Positions 8,970 through 17,456 of a DNA stretch of 64,000 nt are shown one piece after another (within the stretch, counting starts at the first letter, position 1; each line of letters starts with the position of its first letter). The notes beneath the pieces were generated by a model that saw only the letters and a list, made by a program, of their open reading frames with translations, had not been told where the DNA came from and searched no databases. The translations under genes were made by a program, and so were the position numbers. Source of the stretch: Rhizobium sp. Q54 (lineage in GTDB: Bacteria > Pseudomonadota > Alphaproteobacteria > Rhizobiales > Beijerinckiaceae); contig CAMCUC010000005.1 of the NCBI GenBank assembly GCA_945878875.1, positions 18,819-82,818 of the forward strand, read 5' to 3'.

Positions 8970-10139
8970 ATGATTTTCAAAAGCATCCTTGCGGGGGCCG
9001 TTGGCCTTGCCGCCGGACTCCAGTTCACCGCGCCCGCTATCTCGCAAGAGACCGTAAAGGTCGGCCTGATCGCCACGCTCACCGGCCCGCAGGCCGCGTC
9101 CGGCCGCCAGAAAGTCGCTGGCGCCCGCCTCTACATGCAGCTCAACGGCAATATGGTCGCCGGCAAGAAGATCGAGCTGATCATCAAGGACGACACCGGC
9201 GTGGCCGACGTGACCCGTCGCCATGCGCAAGAGCTGATCGTCAACGACAAGGTGGCGGCAATCGCCGGCTTCAGCCTGACGCCGCTCGCGCTTGCCGTTG
9301 CCCCGGTCATCACCCAGTCGAAGACGCCCGCGATTATCATGACGGCGGGAACGTCCGTGATCACCGAGCGTTCGCCCTATTTCGTGCGCGTCAGCTTCAC
9401 TCTGCCGCAGCAGAGCGTGCCGATCGCCGAATGGGTCGCCAATAACGGCGCCAAGACGGCAGTGTCGCTGGTGTCCGATTACGGCCCCGGCATCGACGCG
9501 CAGAACGCATTCAAGATGCGCTTTGAGGAAAAGGGCGGCAAGGTTCTTGAGCAGCTCAAGGCGCCGCTGGCCAACCCTGAATTCTCGCCCTTCTTGCAAC
9601 GCGCCAAGGACCTGAAGCCCGACGCGCTGTTCCTCTTCGTCCCCGCCCCTACGGCTGGCACGCTCATGAAGCAGGTCATTGATCGCGGCCTGACAGAAGC
9701 CAACATCAGGGTCATCGGCACCGGCGACATCACCGACGACGACCAGCTCAACGGCATCGGCGACAGCGTGCTGGGGCTCATCACCTCGCACTTCTATTCA
9801 GCAGCCCATGGCTCCGCGATGAACCAGAAGTTCGTGGCCGAGTTCAAGAAGGCCAATCCCGGCATGCGCCCGAACTTCATCGCCGTCGGCGGCTGGGATG
9901 GCATGCACGCCTTCTATGAGGCCGTGAAGAAGACCAATGGCGACACCGACGGCACGAAGCTTGTGGACGCCATGAAGGGCGCCACCTGGGAAAGCCCGCG
10001 CGGCATGATGACCATTGATCCTCAAACGCGCGACGTGATCCAGGACGTCTATATCCGCAAGGTCGAAAAGCGGGACGGCGAGCTTTACAACATCGAGTTT
10101 GATGTGGTGAAGCAGGTCAAGGATCCGATGCACAAATAG
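8970..10139 (+). CDS. ABC transporter substrate-binding protein, branched-chain amino acid (LivJ) type
   Basis: A periplasmic type I binding protein that delivers its ligand to the permeases encoded just downstream. A signal peptide ends near PAISQE, and the mature protein opens KVGLIATLTGPQAASGRQ, the classic Leu/Ile/Val-receptor start. Length is 389 aa. A strong AGGAGGGG ribosome-binding site precedes the ATG. The family also binds amides, urea, aromatic acids and short peptides, so the ligand cannot be named. The hairpin after the stop probably keeps this gene expressed above the membrane components. A MetE-like enzyme at the end of the cluster hints at a sulfur or methyl compound, but this is speculative. 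Confidence 0.9.
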   Translation: MIFKSILAGAVGLAAGLQFTAPAISQETVKVGLIATLTGPQAASGRQKVAGARLYMQLNGNMVAGKKIELIIKDDTGVADVTRRHAQELIVNDKVAAIAGFSLTPLALAVAPVITQSKTPAIIMTAGTSVITERSPYFVRVSFTLPQQSVPIAEWVANNGAKTAVSLVSDYGPGIDAQNAFKMRFEEKGGKVLEQLKAPLANPEFSPFLQRAKDLKPDALFLFVPAPTAGTLMKQVIDRGLTEANIRVIGTGDITDDDQLNGIGDSVLGLITSHFYSAAHGSAMNQKFVAEFKKANPGMRPNFIAVGGWDGMHAFYEAVKKTNGDTDGTKLVDAMKGATWESPRGMMTIDPQTRDVIQDVYIRKVEKRDGELYNIEFDVVKQVKDPMHK

Positions 10140-10146
10140 CAAGACC

Positions 10147-10172
10147 GGCCCCGCGGCGCGCGCTGCGGGGCC
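10147..10172 (+). terminator. Intercistronic hairpin (attenuator or mRNA stabiliser) after the binding-protein gene
   Basis: GGCCCCGC and GCGGGGCC (10147-10154, 10165-10172) form a perfect 8-bp stem between the binding-protein gene and the first permease gene. There is no T-run, so partial attenuation or 3'-end protection of the upstream message is more likely than full termination. Confidence 0.6.
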
Positions 10173-10196
10173 GACTAATCTTCGCGGGAGGGCGCC

Positions 10197-11057
10197 TTGC
10201 TGACCATTCTTTTCGACGGCGTGGCCTATGGCATGCTGTTGTTCGTGCTCGCGGTCGGCCTTTGCATCACGCTCGGCCTGATGAATTTTATCAATCTCGC
10301 CCACGGCGCCTTCGCCATGGCTGGCGGTTATCTCACCGTGGTCATGATGAACCGCATGGGCATCTCATTTTACTGGTGCCTGCCTGCCGCTTTTTTGTTC
10401 AGCGCCGTGCTTGGCGTGGTGCTGGAGCGCGTGCTGTATCGGCGCCTCTACGACAAGACCCATCTCGATCAGGTGCTGTTCTCCATCGGCCTTATTTTCA
10501 TGGCGATGGCGGCCGTCGATTACGCGATGGGCGCCAGTCCGCAGATCGTAAAGCTGCCGCCTTCGCTGAGCGGACGCGTTGAAATTCTGGGCGCGCAGGT
10601 TGGTATCTATCATCTGTTCGTGATTGTGATTTGCGGCCTGCTGACCATCGGCCTGCAATTTGTGATCGCCAAAACCCGCTTTGGCAGCCGCTTGCGCGCG
10701 TCCGTTGACGATGGCCGCGTCGCGCGCGGGCTTGGCGTGAATGTGACGGGCATTTTCGCGCTCACCTTTGCGGTCGGCTCCGGGCTGGCGGGACTTGGCG
10801 GCGCGCTGGGCGCCCCGATCCTGAGCATGGACCCGAGCTTCCCGCTCAAATACATGATCTTCTTTCTGATCGTGATCTCCATCGGCGGTACGACCACGAT
10901 CACCGGCCCGTTCTTCGCCTCGATCCTGCTCGGCGTGGCCGATGTCGGCGGCAAGTATTTCGTGCCCGAAATTGGCGGCTTTATTATTTATACGATCATG
11001 GTGGCGGTGTTGATCTTCCGGCCTCAGGGTCTATTCACCCGGAGCGCAGCGCGATGA
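10197..11057 (+). CDS. Branched-chain amino acid-type ABC transporter permease (LivH-like)
   Basis: An inner-membrane permease of 286 aa with about eight hydrophobic segments and the family motifs GLMNFINLAHGAF near the N-terminus and the GLGGALGAP / GGTTTITGP coupling region near the C-terminus. The start is a TTG at 10197, chosen because GGGAGG lies 5 nt upstream and the first hydrophobic segment begins immediately. It overlaps the LivM-like gene by 4 nt. Substrate specificity is set by the upstream binding protein and is unknown. Confidence 0.92.
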   Translation: MLTILFDGVAYGMLLFVLAVGLCITLGLMNFINLAHGAFAMAGGYLTVVMMNRMGISFYWCLPAAFLFSAVLGVVLERVLYRRLYDKTHLDQVLFSIGLIFMAMAAVDYAMGASPQIVKLPPSLSGRVEILGAQVGIYHLFVIVICGLLTIGLQFVIAKTRFGSRLRASVDDGRVARGLGVNVTGIFALTFAVGSGLAGLGGALGAPILSMDPSFPLKYMIFFLIVISIGGTTTITGPFFASILLGVADVGGKYFVPEIGGFIIYTIMVAVLIFRPQGLFTRSAAR

Positions 11058-12067
11058 TCCCGGATTCCCCCAACAAGCCGGCTGGCTGGCTGCTCTGGCG
11101 CACGCGCTGGCGCTGGTATGAGCTTGCGTTCTGGGCGGCGGCTGCCTCATCGTTCTTTATCTTCCCCTCAAAGTTGATGCTCATCAGCGAGATTTTCATT
11201 CTGGGCCTGCTCGCCGTCTCGATAGATTTGACGCTGGGCTTTGCGGGCCTTGTGACGCTGGGCCAGGGCGCATTCTTTGGCGTTGGTGCCTATGCCGCCG
11301 GGCTGATGGCCAAATACGGCGCCGGAACCGCCCCGTTCAGTGATCCGCTGCTCGGGCTCCTGGTGGCGGGAAGCGTTGCGGGCGCGCTGGGCTTTGTCAC
11401 CAGCTTTCTCGTTTTGCGCGGCTCGGACCTGACGCGCCTGATGGTGACGCTGGGCGTGGCGCTGATCGTGGAAGAAATCGTCACGCAGGCCAAGGACATC
11501 ACCGGCGGCTCTGACGGGCTTCAGGGCGTCATGTCCTCGCCGGTGCTGGGCGTGTGGTCCTTCGATCTCTATGGCCGGACCGCGTTCTGGTACGCGCTTA
11601 TCGTCACGTTCGTCTGCTTCTGGTTTTGCCGCAGGCTGGTGAACTCGTCGTTTGGGCTGTCCTTGCTGGCGATCAAAGGCAATCCGCTGCGCGCCCGCAC
11701 CATCGGGATGCCGGTCAATACGCGGCTGGTCGCGATCTACACCATCGCCGCCACCATTTCCGGCATATCCGGCGGCCTGCTGACGCAGACGACGCAATTT
11801 GCCTCGCCTGACATGGTGGCGTTCCATCGCTCTGCGGACGCGTTGTTGATCCTCGTTTTTGGCGGCTCGGGCTTTTTGTATGGCGGGCTGATCGGCGCCG
11901 TCGTCTTTCGCGTGATGCAGGATTTCATCGGCAATATCACGCCGCAATACTGGCTGTTCTGGGTTGGCCTCGTGCTTGTGCTGCTTGTGCTGTTCGTGCG
12001 CGGCGGCATTATCGGGATGCTGATGGCGCTGCGCGAAAGATTCTCGCGCAAGGGAGAAGGCTCATGA
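11054..12067 (+). CDS. Branched-chain amino acid-type ABC transporter permease (LivM-like)
   Basis: The second permease of the importer, 337 aa. The family motif DLTLGFAGLVTLGQGAFFGVGAYAAG lies after the first helices, followed by about eight further hydrophobic stretches and a cytoplasmic EAA-type loop (NPLRARTIGM). It overlaps both neighbours by 4 nt (ATGA), which indicates translational coupling of the membrane and ATPase subunits. Confidence 0.92.
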   Translation: MIPDSPNKPAGWLLWRTRWRWYELAFWAAAASSFFIFPSKLMLISEIFILGLLAVSIDLTLGFAGLVTLGQGAFFGVGAYAAGLMAKYGAGTAPFSDPLLGLLVAGSVAGALGFVTSFLVLRGSDLTRLMVTLGVALIVEEIVTQAKDITGGSDGLQGVMSSPVLGVWSFDLYGRTAFWYALIVTFVCFWFCRRLVNSSFGLSLLAIKGNPLRARTIGMPVNTRLVAIYTIAATISGISGGLLTQTTQFASPDMVAFHRSADALLILVFGGSGFLYGGLIGAVVFRVMQDFIGNITPQYWLFWVGLVLVLLVLFVRGGIIGMLMALRERFSRKGEGS

Positions 12068-12834
12068 GCGAGGCGCCCAAGCCGGTTCTGGAAACCTGCG
12101 CGCTGCGCAAGGCGTTCGGCGGCATCACCGCCACCGACAACGTGACGTTCAGCCTGCCTCCCGGCGCCCGCCATGCGCTGATCGGCCCCAATGGCGCCGG
12201 CAAGACCACGTTCGTGAACCTGTTGTCGGGCGTGCTGCCCGCCACCAGCGGCGAGATTTATCTGAACGGCGTCAACGTCACGAACTGGAGCGTGCGCGAC
12301 CGCGCGCGGGCAGGGCTGGCGCGCACGTTCCAGATCAACCAGCTCTACGCGGACCTCTCCCCGCTGGAGACGATCCTGATCGCGATCAACGAGCGCGAGA
12401 ACGCCGCCACCTCGTGGTTCAGGCCGCTTGGCTCGCGCAGCGATCTGGTGGACGAGGCCGCCGCTTTGCTCGCGCAGCTTAATCTGGCAGACGCGATGCA
12501 TGCGCGCGTTGGCTCGCTCGCCTATGGCCGCCAGCGCCTGCTGGAAATCGCAATTGCGCTGGCCTCAAAGCCGCAAGTGCTGTTGCTGGATGAGCCCGCA
12601 GCTGGCGTGCCCGAGGGTGAGCGCGACCAGGTTCTCGACGTCGTGGCGGCCTTGCCCGCCGACGTGTCGCTGATCCTGATCGAGCACGATATGGACCTCG
12701 TGTTCCGCTTCGCCAAAACCATCTCGGTTCTGGTTAACGGCGCGCTGTTTGTTGAAGGCACGCGCGACGAGATTGCGCGCGATCCGCGTGTGCGGCAAGT
12801 GTATCTCGGCGAAGAGGAGATCGCCCATGGCTGA
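12064..12834 (+). CDS. Branched-chain amino acid-type ABC transporter ATP-binding protein (LivG-like)
   Basis: Cytoplasmic ATPase, 256 aa. Walker A is GPNGAGKTT and Walker B is LLLDEPAAGV. The signature motif reads LAYGRQRLLEIA, the divergent form usual in LivG. The H-loop is EHDMD. It pairs with the LivF-like ATPase, whose start lies inside its last codons (8-nt overlap). Confidence 0.93.
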   Translation: MSEAPKPVLETCALRKAFGGITATDNVTFSLPPGARHALIGPNGAGKTTFVNLLSGVLPATSGEIYLNGVNVTNWSVRDRARAGLARTFQINQLYADLSPLETILIAINERENAATSWFRPLGSRSDLVDEAAALLAQLNLADAMHARVGSLAYGRQRLLEIAIALASKPQVLLLDEPAAGVPEGERDQVLDVVAALPADVSLILIEHDMDLVFRFAKTISVLVNGALFVEGTRDEIARDPRVRQVYLGEEEIAHG

Positions 12835-13543
12835 CGTTCTCAAACTTGAAAGCGTATCGGCTGGCTATGGTGAGGCGGTCGTGCTCAACGGCGTGTCGTT
12901 CACGCTGCAACCCGGCACGGCGCTGGCGCTGCTGGGCCGCAACGGCGTCGGCAAGACCACGCTCATCAACACCATCATCGGTCTGACGCGCATGCGCAGC
13001 GGCGCGATCCATTTTGACGGGTGCGACGTGACCCGCCAGCGCCCGGACGAACGGGCGCGCGGCGGCATCGGCTGGGTGCCCCAGGAGCGCAACATCTTCA
13101 AGTCGCTTACGGTGGAGGAAAACCTCACCGCGATCATGCGTCCTGGCAAATGGGGCCTTGAAGAGATTTACGCCATGTTCCCAAGGCTTGCCGAGCGCAA
13201 GCGCAATATGGGCAATCAATTGTCGGGGGGCGAACAGCAAATGCTGGCCATCGCCCGCGCGCTCGCCACCAATCCGCGCCTGCTGCTGCTTGACGAGCCG
13301 CTGGAAGGGTTGGCGCCGATCATCGTCGACGAATTGCTCGCCGCCTTGCGCAAGGTCGTACGGGAGGAAAAAATGTCGGCGATCATCGTTGAACAAAGCG
13401 CGCGCAAAATTCTTCCCCTCACCGATCACGCGATCATTCTTGAACGCGGCTCCGTCGCCTACGAGGGGGTGAGCGCGGACCTTGCGCAGGACGCCGAAAC
13501 ATTGGCGCGCCTGCTTGGCGTTGCGGAAAAGTCCGCCGCCTGA
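12827..13543 (+). CDS. Branched-chain amino acid-type ABC transporter ATP-binding protein (LivF-like)
   Basis: The second ATPase of the importer, about 238 aa from the ATG at 12827. The track ORF begins 78 nt earlier, but those codons lie inside the LivG-like gene and show no conservation. A GAGGAG ribosome-binding site precedes 12827. Walker A is GRNGVGKTT, the signature LSGGEQQMLAIAR, Walker B LLLDEPLEGL, and the LivF-typical GWVPQERNIFKSLTVEENL is present. Confidence 0.93.
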   Translation: MADVLKLESVSAGYGEAVVLNGVSFTLQPGTALALLGRNGVGKTTLINTIIGLTRMRSGAIHFDGCDVTRQRPDERARGGIGWVPQERNIFKSLTVEENLTAIMRPGKWGLEEIYAMFPRLAERKRNMGNQLSGGEQQMLAIARALATNPRLLLLDEPLEGLAPIIVDELLAALRKVVREEKMSAIIVEQSARKILPLTDHAIILERGSVAYEGVSADLAQDAETLARLLGVAEKSAA

Positions 13544-13564
13544 TTTTTATCAATGGAGCCTGAT

Positions 13565-14671
13565 ATGCAACGCACGATCCCACCGTTCCGCGCCGATCAC
13601 GTCGGCTCCATCCTGCGCACGCCTGCGCTGAAGGAAGCGCGCCTGAAGAAAGCCGCTGGGCATCTTGACGCCGCCGGGCTGAAGGCTGTCGAAGATGCAG
13701 AAATCCGCAAGATCATCGCCAAACAGGAAGAGGTCGGCCTGCAATCGATCACCGACGGCGAGTTTCGCCGCGCATGGTGGCATTACGATTTTCTGAGCCA
13801 GCTCGACGGCGTGCAAATTCGCGAAGTCGAAGGCGGCATTAAGTTTGCGGGCGTCACCACCAAGGCCGAGGCACCCTACGTCTACGGCAAAATGGGCTCG
13901 AAGAGCCATCCGCAGATTGAGCATTTCAAATTTCTGAAGGCCAACACCAAGCGCACGCCGAAGATGACGATCCCCTCGCCCTCGATGCTGCATTATCGCG
14001 GCGGCACGGGCATGATTGACCGGACCGTCTATCCGAAGATGGACGATTTCTGGACTGATCTTGGCAACGCCTACGCGCAGGCGATCAAGGGTTTCTATGA
14101 CGCTGGCTGCCGCTATTTGCAGATCGACGATTGCTCGATGGCTTATTTCTGCGATCCCGCCCAGCGCAAGATGCTGGCTGATCGCGGCGACAATCCCGAC
14201 GAGCTGGAACTGGCCTACGCCTATGCGCTCAACACCGCTCTGGCTGGCCGTCCCGCAGACATGCGCGTGACGATGCATGTGTGCCGCGGCAATTTCCGCT
14301 CAACCTTTGTGGCGTCGGGCGGCTATGAGCACATCGCCGATCTCATGTTAAACAAGATCAATCTCGACGGCTATTTTCTGGAATGGGACAACGAGCGCTC
14401 GGGCGATTTGTCGCCGTTGCGCCTGTTGCCCAAGAACAAGCTTGTCGTGCTTGGTTTGGTCACGTCAAAGACCGGCGAGCTTGAGACCAAGGACTCGATC
14501 AAGCGCCGCATCGAGGAGGCGACCCAATACGCCGACCTTGACCAGCTCTGCCTGTCGCCGCAATGCGGCTTCGCCTCCACAGAGGAAGGCAATGCGCTGA
14601 CGGACGAGCAGCAATGGGACAAGCTGCGACTGGTGGTGGAAGTCTCCGAAGAGGTCTGGGGCAAGAACTAG
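13565..14671 (+). CDS. Cobalamin-independent methionine synthase (MetE C-terminal) family protein
   Basis: A stand-alone catalytic-domain homologue of MetE, 368 aa, in the COG0620-type group that moves methyl groups onto thiols. It has the RADHVGS start, ITDGEFRR, an IDDCSMAY segment, and the probable zinc ligands in MHVCRGN (His, Cys) and LSPQCGFAS (Cys). The N-terminal folate-binding half of full MetE is absent, as is usual in this subfamily, so the methyl donor may not be polyglutamyl methyl-folate. ATG 13565 is preferred over 13553 because GGAG stands 6 nt before it. It directly follows the ABC importer on the same strand and may act on the imported compound. Confidence 0.85.
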   Translation: MQRTIPPFRADHVGSILRTPALKEARLKKAAGHLDAAGLKAVEDAEIRKIIAKQEEVGLQSITDGEFRRAWWHYDFLSQLDGVQIREVEGGIKFAGVTTKAEAPYVYGKMGSKSHPQIEHFKFLKANTKRTPKMTIPSPSMLHYRGGTGMIDRTVYPKMDDFWTDLGNAYAQAIKGFYDAGCRYLQIDDCSMAYFCDPAQRKMLADRGDNPDELELAYAYALNTALAGRPADMRVTMHVCRGNFRSTFVASGGYEHIADLMLNKINLDGYFLEWDNERSGDLSPLRLLPKNKLVVLGLVTSKTGELETKDSIKRRIEEATQYADLDQLCLSPQCGFASTEEGNALTDEQQWDKLRLVVEVSEEVWGKN

Positions 14672-14780
14672 CCGCCGCGCAGGCCATTGCCCGGCTTGTC
14701 GTGATTGCAAACAAGCCCCGTCCGGCACATTCTTTGATTGCGCCGAACGGGTGCCATTCTATCGGAGCCTGTCGCGCGCC

Positions 14781-15044
14781 ATGATCGAGAGGAAGAAATC
14801 GCCATCGACCGATGCTTGCGGGCTTAAAGCTCCTGTCTCGCGCACGGTCGATGTTGATTACGACCATCGGCATTTCGTGAATCTGGTCGCCGCAGCCTTT
14901 GTTCTGGCGCTCGCCATGTTGTCGGCCTGGGCGGTCAAAACCATCGACGAGCAAGAATCCCTGCGCAAATGCCTCTTGTCCGGCCGCAAGGATTGCGTGC
15001 GCATTCTGGTGCCGCCAAGCGGCCCGGTGCAACCGGTGCGGTGA
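14781..15044 (+). CDS. Small single-pass membrane protein, unknown function
   Basis: An 87-aa protein with a charged N-terminal half, one membrane helix (roughly FVNLVAAAFVLALAMLSAWAV) and a short tail with two cysteines in LRKCLLSGRKDCVRI. The ATG at 14781 is preferred over the GTG of the track ORF at 14751. A perfect 13-bp hairpin follows the stop, which supports a real transcription unit. I do not recognise a characterised family. Confidence 0.65.
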   Translation: MIERKKSPSTDACGLKAPVSRTVDVDYDHRHFVNLVAAAFVLALAMLSAWAVKTIDEQESLRKCLLSGRKDCVRILVPPSGPVQPVR

Positions 15045-15046
15045 CG

Positions 15047-15079
15047 GCGCAAGGCCCGGCGAACCGGGCCTTGCGCTTT
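15047..15079 (+). terminator. Strong hairpin, probable terminator
   Basis: A perfect 13-bp stem GCGCAAGGCCCGG / CCGGGCCTTGCGC (15047-15059, 15064-15076) with a CGAA tetraloop is followed by TTT only. It lies between the small membrane protein and the convergent TerC-family gene. Confidence 0.7.
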
Positions 15080-15102
15080 CATGGTTCGCGCAAAGTTCGT
15101 AT

Positions 15103-15810
15103 TCAGGCTGGCGTGCTCTTGAGCTGCGCCGCGTGGCGATGACGAAGAAACACGCCAAGCCCCAGCACGAAAGCTGCGCCGACTGCTGGTGTCAGGATAT
15201 GGGACAGGGCTGCAGGGATATCCTCAAAGACAGCCCTCAGCGCCGGTTCGTCCTGAATCAATTCGCCCGCGACCCAGCCCAGGAGGCCAGCACCCGCCCA
15301 CACCATCACAGGGAAGCGTTCGATCAGCAGAATCACGAGCTGCGCGCCAAACACGATCATCGGGATCGAGATCGTTAGGCCCAGTATAATCAGCAGCCAT
15401 GACCCGTTGGCCGCCGCCGCGATGGCGACCACATTGTCCAGCGACATGACCAGATCGGCGATGGCAATCACACGCACCGCCTGCCAGATCGTGTCCGAAT
15501 GCTGGATTTCCTTTTCGTCGGTGTTTTCAACCACGAGCTGAACTGCGATCCACAGCAACAAGACGCCGCCAATGCCCTTCAAATAAGGCCAGCTCATCAG
15601 TGTGGCCACGATCGCCGTGAAGCCAATGCGCATGACGATGGCCACGCCAGCGCCCAGGACAATGCCCCATTTCCGGGATTCCGCAGGCAGTCCGCGACAG
15701 GCGAGCGCAATCACGACTGCATTGTCGCCCGACAGTAAGATATTGATCCAGATAATCTTCAGGAGCGGCAATAGAAACGTGGCCGCGTCGAAATTGGTTT
15801 CAAGGTTCAT
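15103..15810 (-). CDS. TerC/YjbE-family integral membrane protein
   Basis: A 235-aa multi-spanning protein of the TerC family, several members of which export manganese or protect against metal stress. Two acidic repeats lie in membrane segments: NILLSGDNAVVIALA near the N-terminus and DLVMSLDNVVAIAAA in the middle, the expected metal-binding positions. About seven hydrophobic segments are visible. I looked for the yybP-ykoY manganese riboswitch that often precedes these genes and did not find it. Two AT-rich palindromes lie upstream instead. The specific metal is inferred, not shown. Confidence 0.85.
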   Translation of the reverse strand: MNLETNFDAATFLLPLLKIIWINILLSGDNAVVIALACRGLPAESRKWGIVLGAGVAIVMRIGFTAIVATLMSWPYLKGIGGVLLLWIAVQLVVENTDEKEIQHSDTIWQAVRVIAIADLVMSLDNVVAIAAAANGSWLLIILGLTISIPMIVFGAQLVILLIERFPVMVWAGAGLLGWVAGELIQDEPALRAVFEDIPAALSHILTPAVGAAFVLGLGVFLRHRHAAQLKSTPA

Positions 15811-16126
15811 GGGTCGCCTCCTGTCTGCGAGGACTAGGCCGCCCGTAACCTCGCGTCAAGATTTACGTCAGTAAAAATACTGAATATTTTACAGTGTAAA
15901 AACGGTGGGGTATATTAGGTATTCTTGGGTGCGGCTCTCAGAAAGCCAAATCCGCGTCCCTGTGGCGTCGCGGGCGCCCCGGAATTTACGTGGCCAGCCC
16001 CAATCTCGACACCTTCAGCGTGCAACAAAGAAAGCTGTGGCGCGCTGGCGTCTGTTAACAATCCCTTCATTGGTTTCGGCGTTTTGAAGGGCGAGACTTT
16101 CTGCATTTTTCGTGACCTCAGGGCAT
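15811..16126. other. Divergent intergenic region with two palindromes
   Basis: About 315 bases between the TerC-family gene and the lipoprotein hydrolase. It holds two perfect short inverted repeats 3 bases apart (see the operator entry). Nothing else recognisable was seen, and no ORF of convincing quality. Confidence 0.6.
15868..15901. promoter_or_regulatory. Candidate double operator: TCAGTA-N4-TACTGA and TTTTACA-N-TGTAAAA
   Basis: Perfect inverted repeats at 15868-15883 and 15887-15901, AT-rich and only 3 nt apart, lie about 57-90 bases upstream of the TerC-family start. Given the gene, a metal-responsive or redox regulator is a reasonable guess. No known box was matched with certainty. 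Confidence 0.4.
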
Positions 16127-17296
16127 ATGAACATTCAAATCGCATTTGATCGCGCGCGAAAGCTCGCGCCATTTTTCCTTGTCGCGGCCTTGTCGCCCGG
16201 CCTTTCGGGCTGCGCCAGCGTAAGCCTTGCAAGCGTGAGCGCTTCAGCTTCCGGCATGATGAGCGCGAGCCCAAAGACCGACGGCATGCAAATCCCGATT
16301 TTTGTCGCCTCCACGCGGCGCGAGAGCAAGGGGATTGAGGCCATCAATCCGCAGGCGAAGTTCTCGTTTGCGCTGGTCTCTGTACCGCCCGGCCACAAGC
16401 CCGGCGTAATTGAGCGCCCAAAGTTCGGATCGGCCAATGCGCGTAATCATTTCGTGATTGCGCAGGAGTTTGGCGTTGAGGGCGAGCAGTTTTCGTCCCA
16501 GCTTGCGACCCATTTGTCAGGTCGCGTCGGATCCAGCCGCGACGTGCTGCTGTTCGTCCACGGCTTCAACACGAGCCTTGATGAAGCTCGCTTCCGGCTG
16601 GCGCAGGTGGTGGCGGACGGGCGCTTTGGCGGCGTGCCGGTGCTGTTCACGTGGCCATCGACCGACAATGTGTTCGCCTATGGCTCGGCGCGCGAAAACG
16701 CCACCATCTCGCGCGATGCGCTGGCGGGCCTGATGCGCGAAATCTCGCAAACGCAGGGCGTTGGCCGCATTCACGTGCTGGCTCATTCGATGGGTGGCTG
16801 GCTTGCGATGGAATCCCTGCGCGAGACCTCGATCAGCGGTCAACGCCTGCTCGACGGGCGCCTTGGCAACGTCATGCTGGCGGCACCTGATATTGATTTG
16901 ACGGTGTTCCGTCAGCAAATGGCGCGGCTTGGCTCGGGCGCGAATGTGGCTGTGTTCAGCTCAACCGGCGACCGCGCGCTGTCTCTCTCCAGCACGCTGG
17001 CGGGCGACCGTCCGCGTCTGGGCGCCATCGACCCCACCAAGGCGGGCGACCGCGCAGAACTCACCAAGCTGGGCGTGCGGGTCTATGATCTGTCCTCGTT
17101 CTCCGACGGCTTCATCAACCACGGCGCCTATGCCAGCGCACCGGAAGTGATACGCCAGATCGGCGCCCAATTGTCCCGCCCCCGCTCTGACGATGCGCAG
17201 GTGACATCAGTCATTGACGGCGGCACGGCGAGTTCAACTCCGCGCCCTGATGGTCGGCTGATCGAACGCTCGCCGCTGACTGCGCCGGGACAATAG
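16127..17296 (+). CDS. Lipoprotein alpha/beta-hydrolase (DUF900-like)
   Basis: A predicted periplasmic or outer-membrane lipoprotein of about 389 aa. The signal peptide ends in a lipobox (LSGC, with CAS following). The hydrolase fold shows LLFVHGFNTSLDEA, the nucleophile elbow AHSMGG (serine), an aspartate in LAAPDID, and a late FINHGAY histidine. This matches DUF900-type hydrolases of unknown substrate. ATG 16127 is preferred over the GTG at 16112. A copy of a dispersed palindromic repeat starts right after the stop. Confidence 0.82.
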   Translation: MNIQIAFDRARKLAPFFLVAALSPGLSGCASVSLASVSASASGMMSASPKTDGMQIPIFVASTRRESKGIEAINPQAKFSFALVSVPPGHKPGVIERPKFGSANARNHFVIAQEFGVEGEQFSSQLATHLSGRVGSSRDVLLFVHGFNTSLDEARFRLAQVVADGRFGGVPVLFTWPSTDNVFAYGSARENATISRDALAGLMREISQTQGVGRIHVLAHSMGGWLAMESLRETSISGQRLLDGRLGNVMLAAPDIDLTVFRQQMARLGSGANVAVFSSTGDRALSLSSTLAGDRPRLGAIDPTKAGDRAELTKLGVRVYDLSSFSDGFINHGAYASAPEVIRQIGAQLSRPRSDDAQVTSVIDGGTASSTPRPDGRLIERSPLTAPGQ

Positions 17297-17386
17297 CTCC
17301 ATCTGGACCGCGCCCGGCCCCGGGCGCATCTTTGAATTTGGCAAAAAAGATGCGCGCGAGGCCGCGCGCGGTCCAAAGGGGCGCTT
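17297..17386. repeat. Dispersed palindromic repeat, copy A
   Basis: It begins CTCCATCTGGACCGCGCCCGG immediately after the hydrolase stop and ends GCGCGCGGTCCAAAGGGGCGC. The two arms are inverted copies and each arm contains a smaller palindrome. The same unit recurs at 18431-18514, and its right arm at about 35904-35926. The inner spacer differs between copies. Confidence 0.85.
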
Positions 17387-17456
17387 GCAGCGGCAGAGAT
17401 TGCGCCTTGCAGCGGCGCGGCTGCCAGCGACAAAAAATCGTTTAAGTTTAAGTTTT

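Noticed and set aside
15811-15910. yybP-ykoY manganese riboswitch before the TerC-family gene
   Set aside because: The leader is too short and lacks the conserved GGGGAGUA-type elements. Only palindromes were found.
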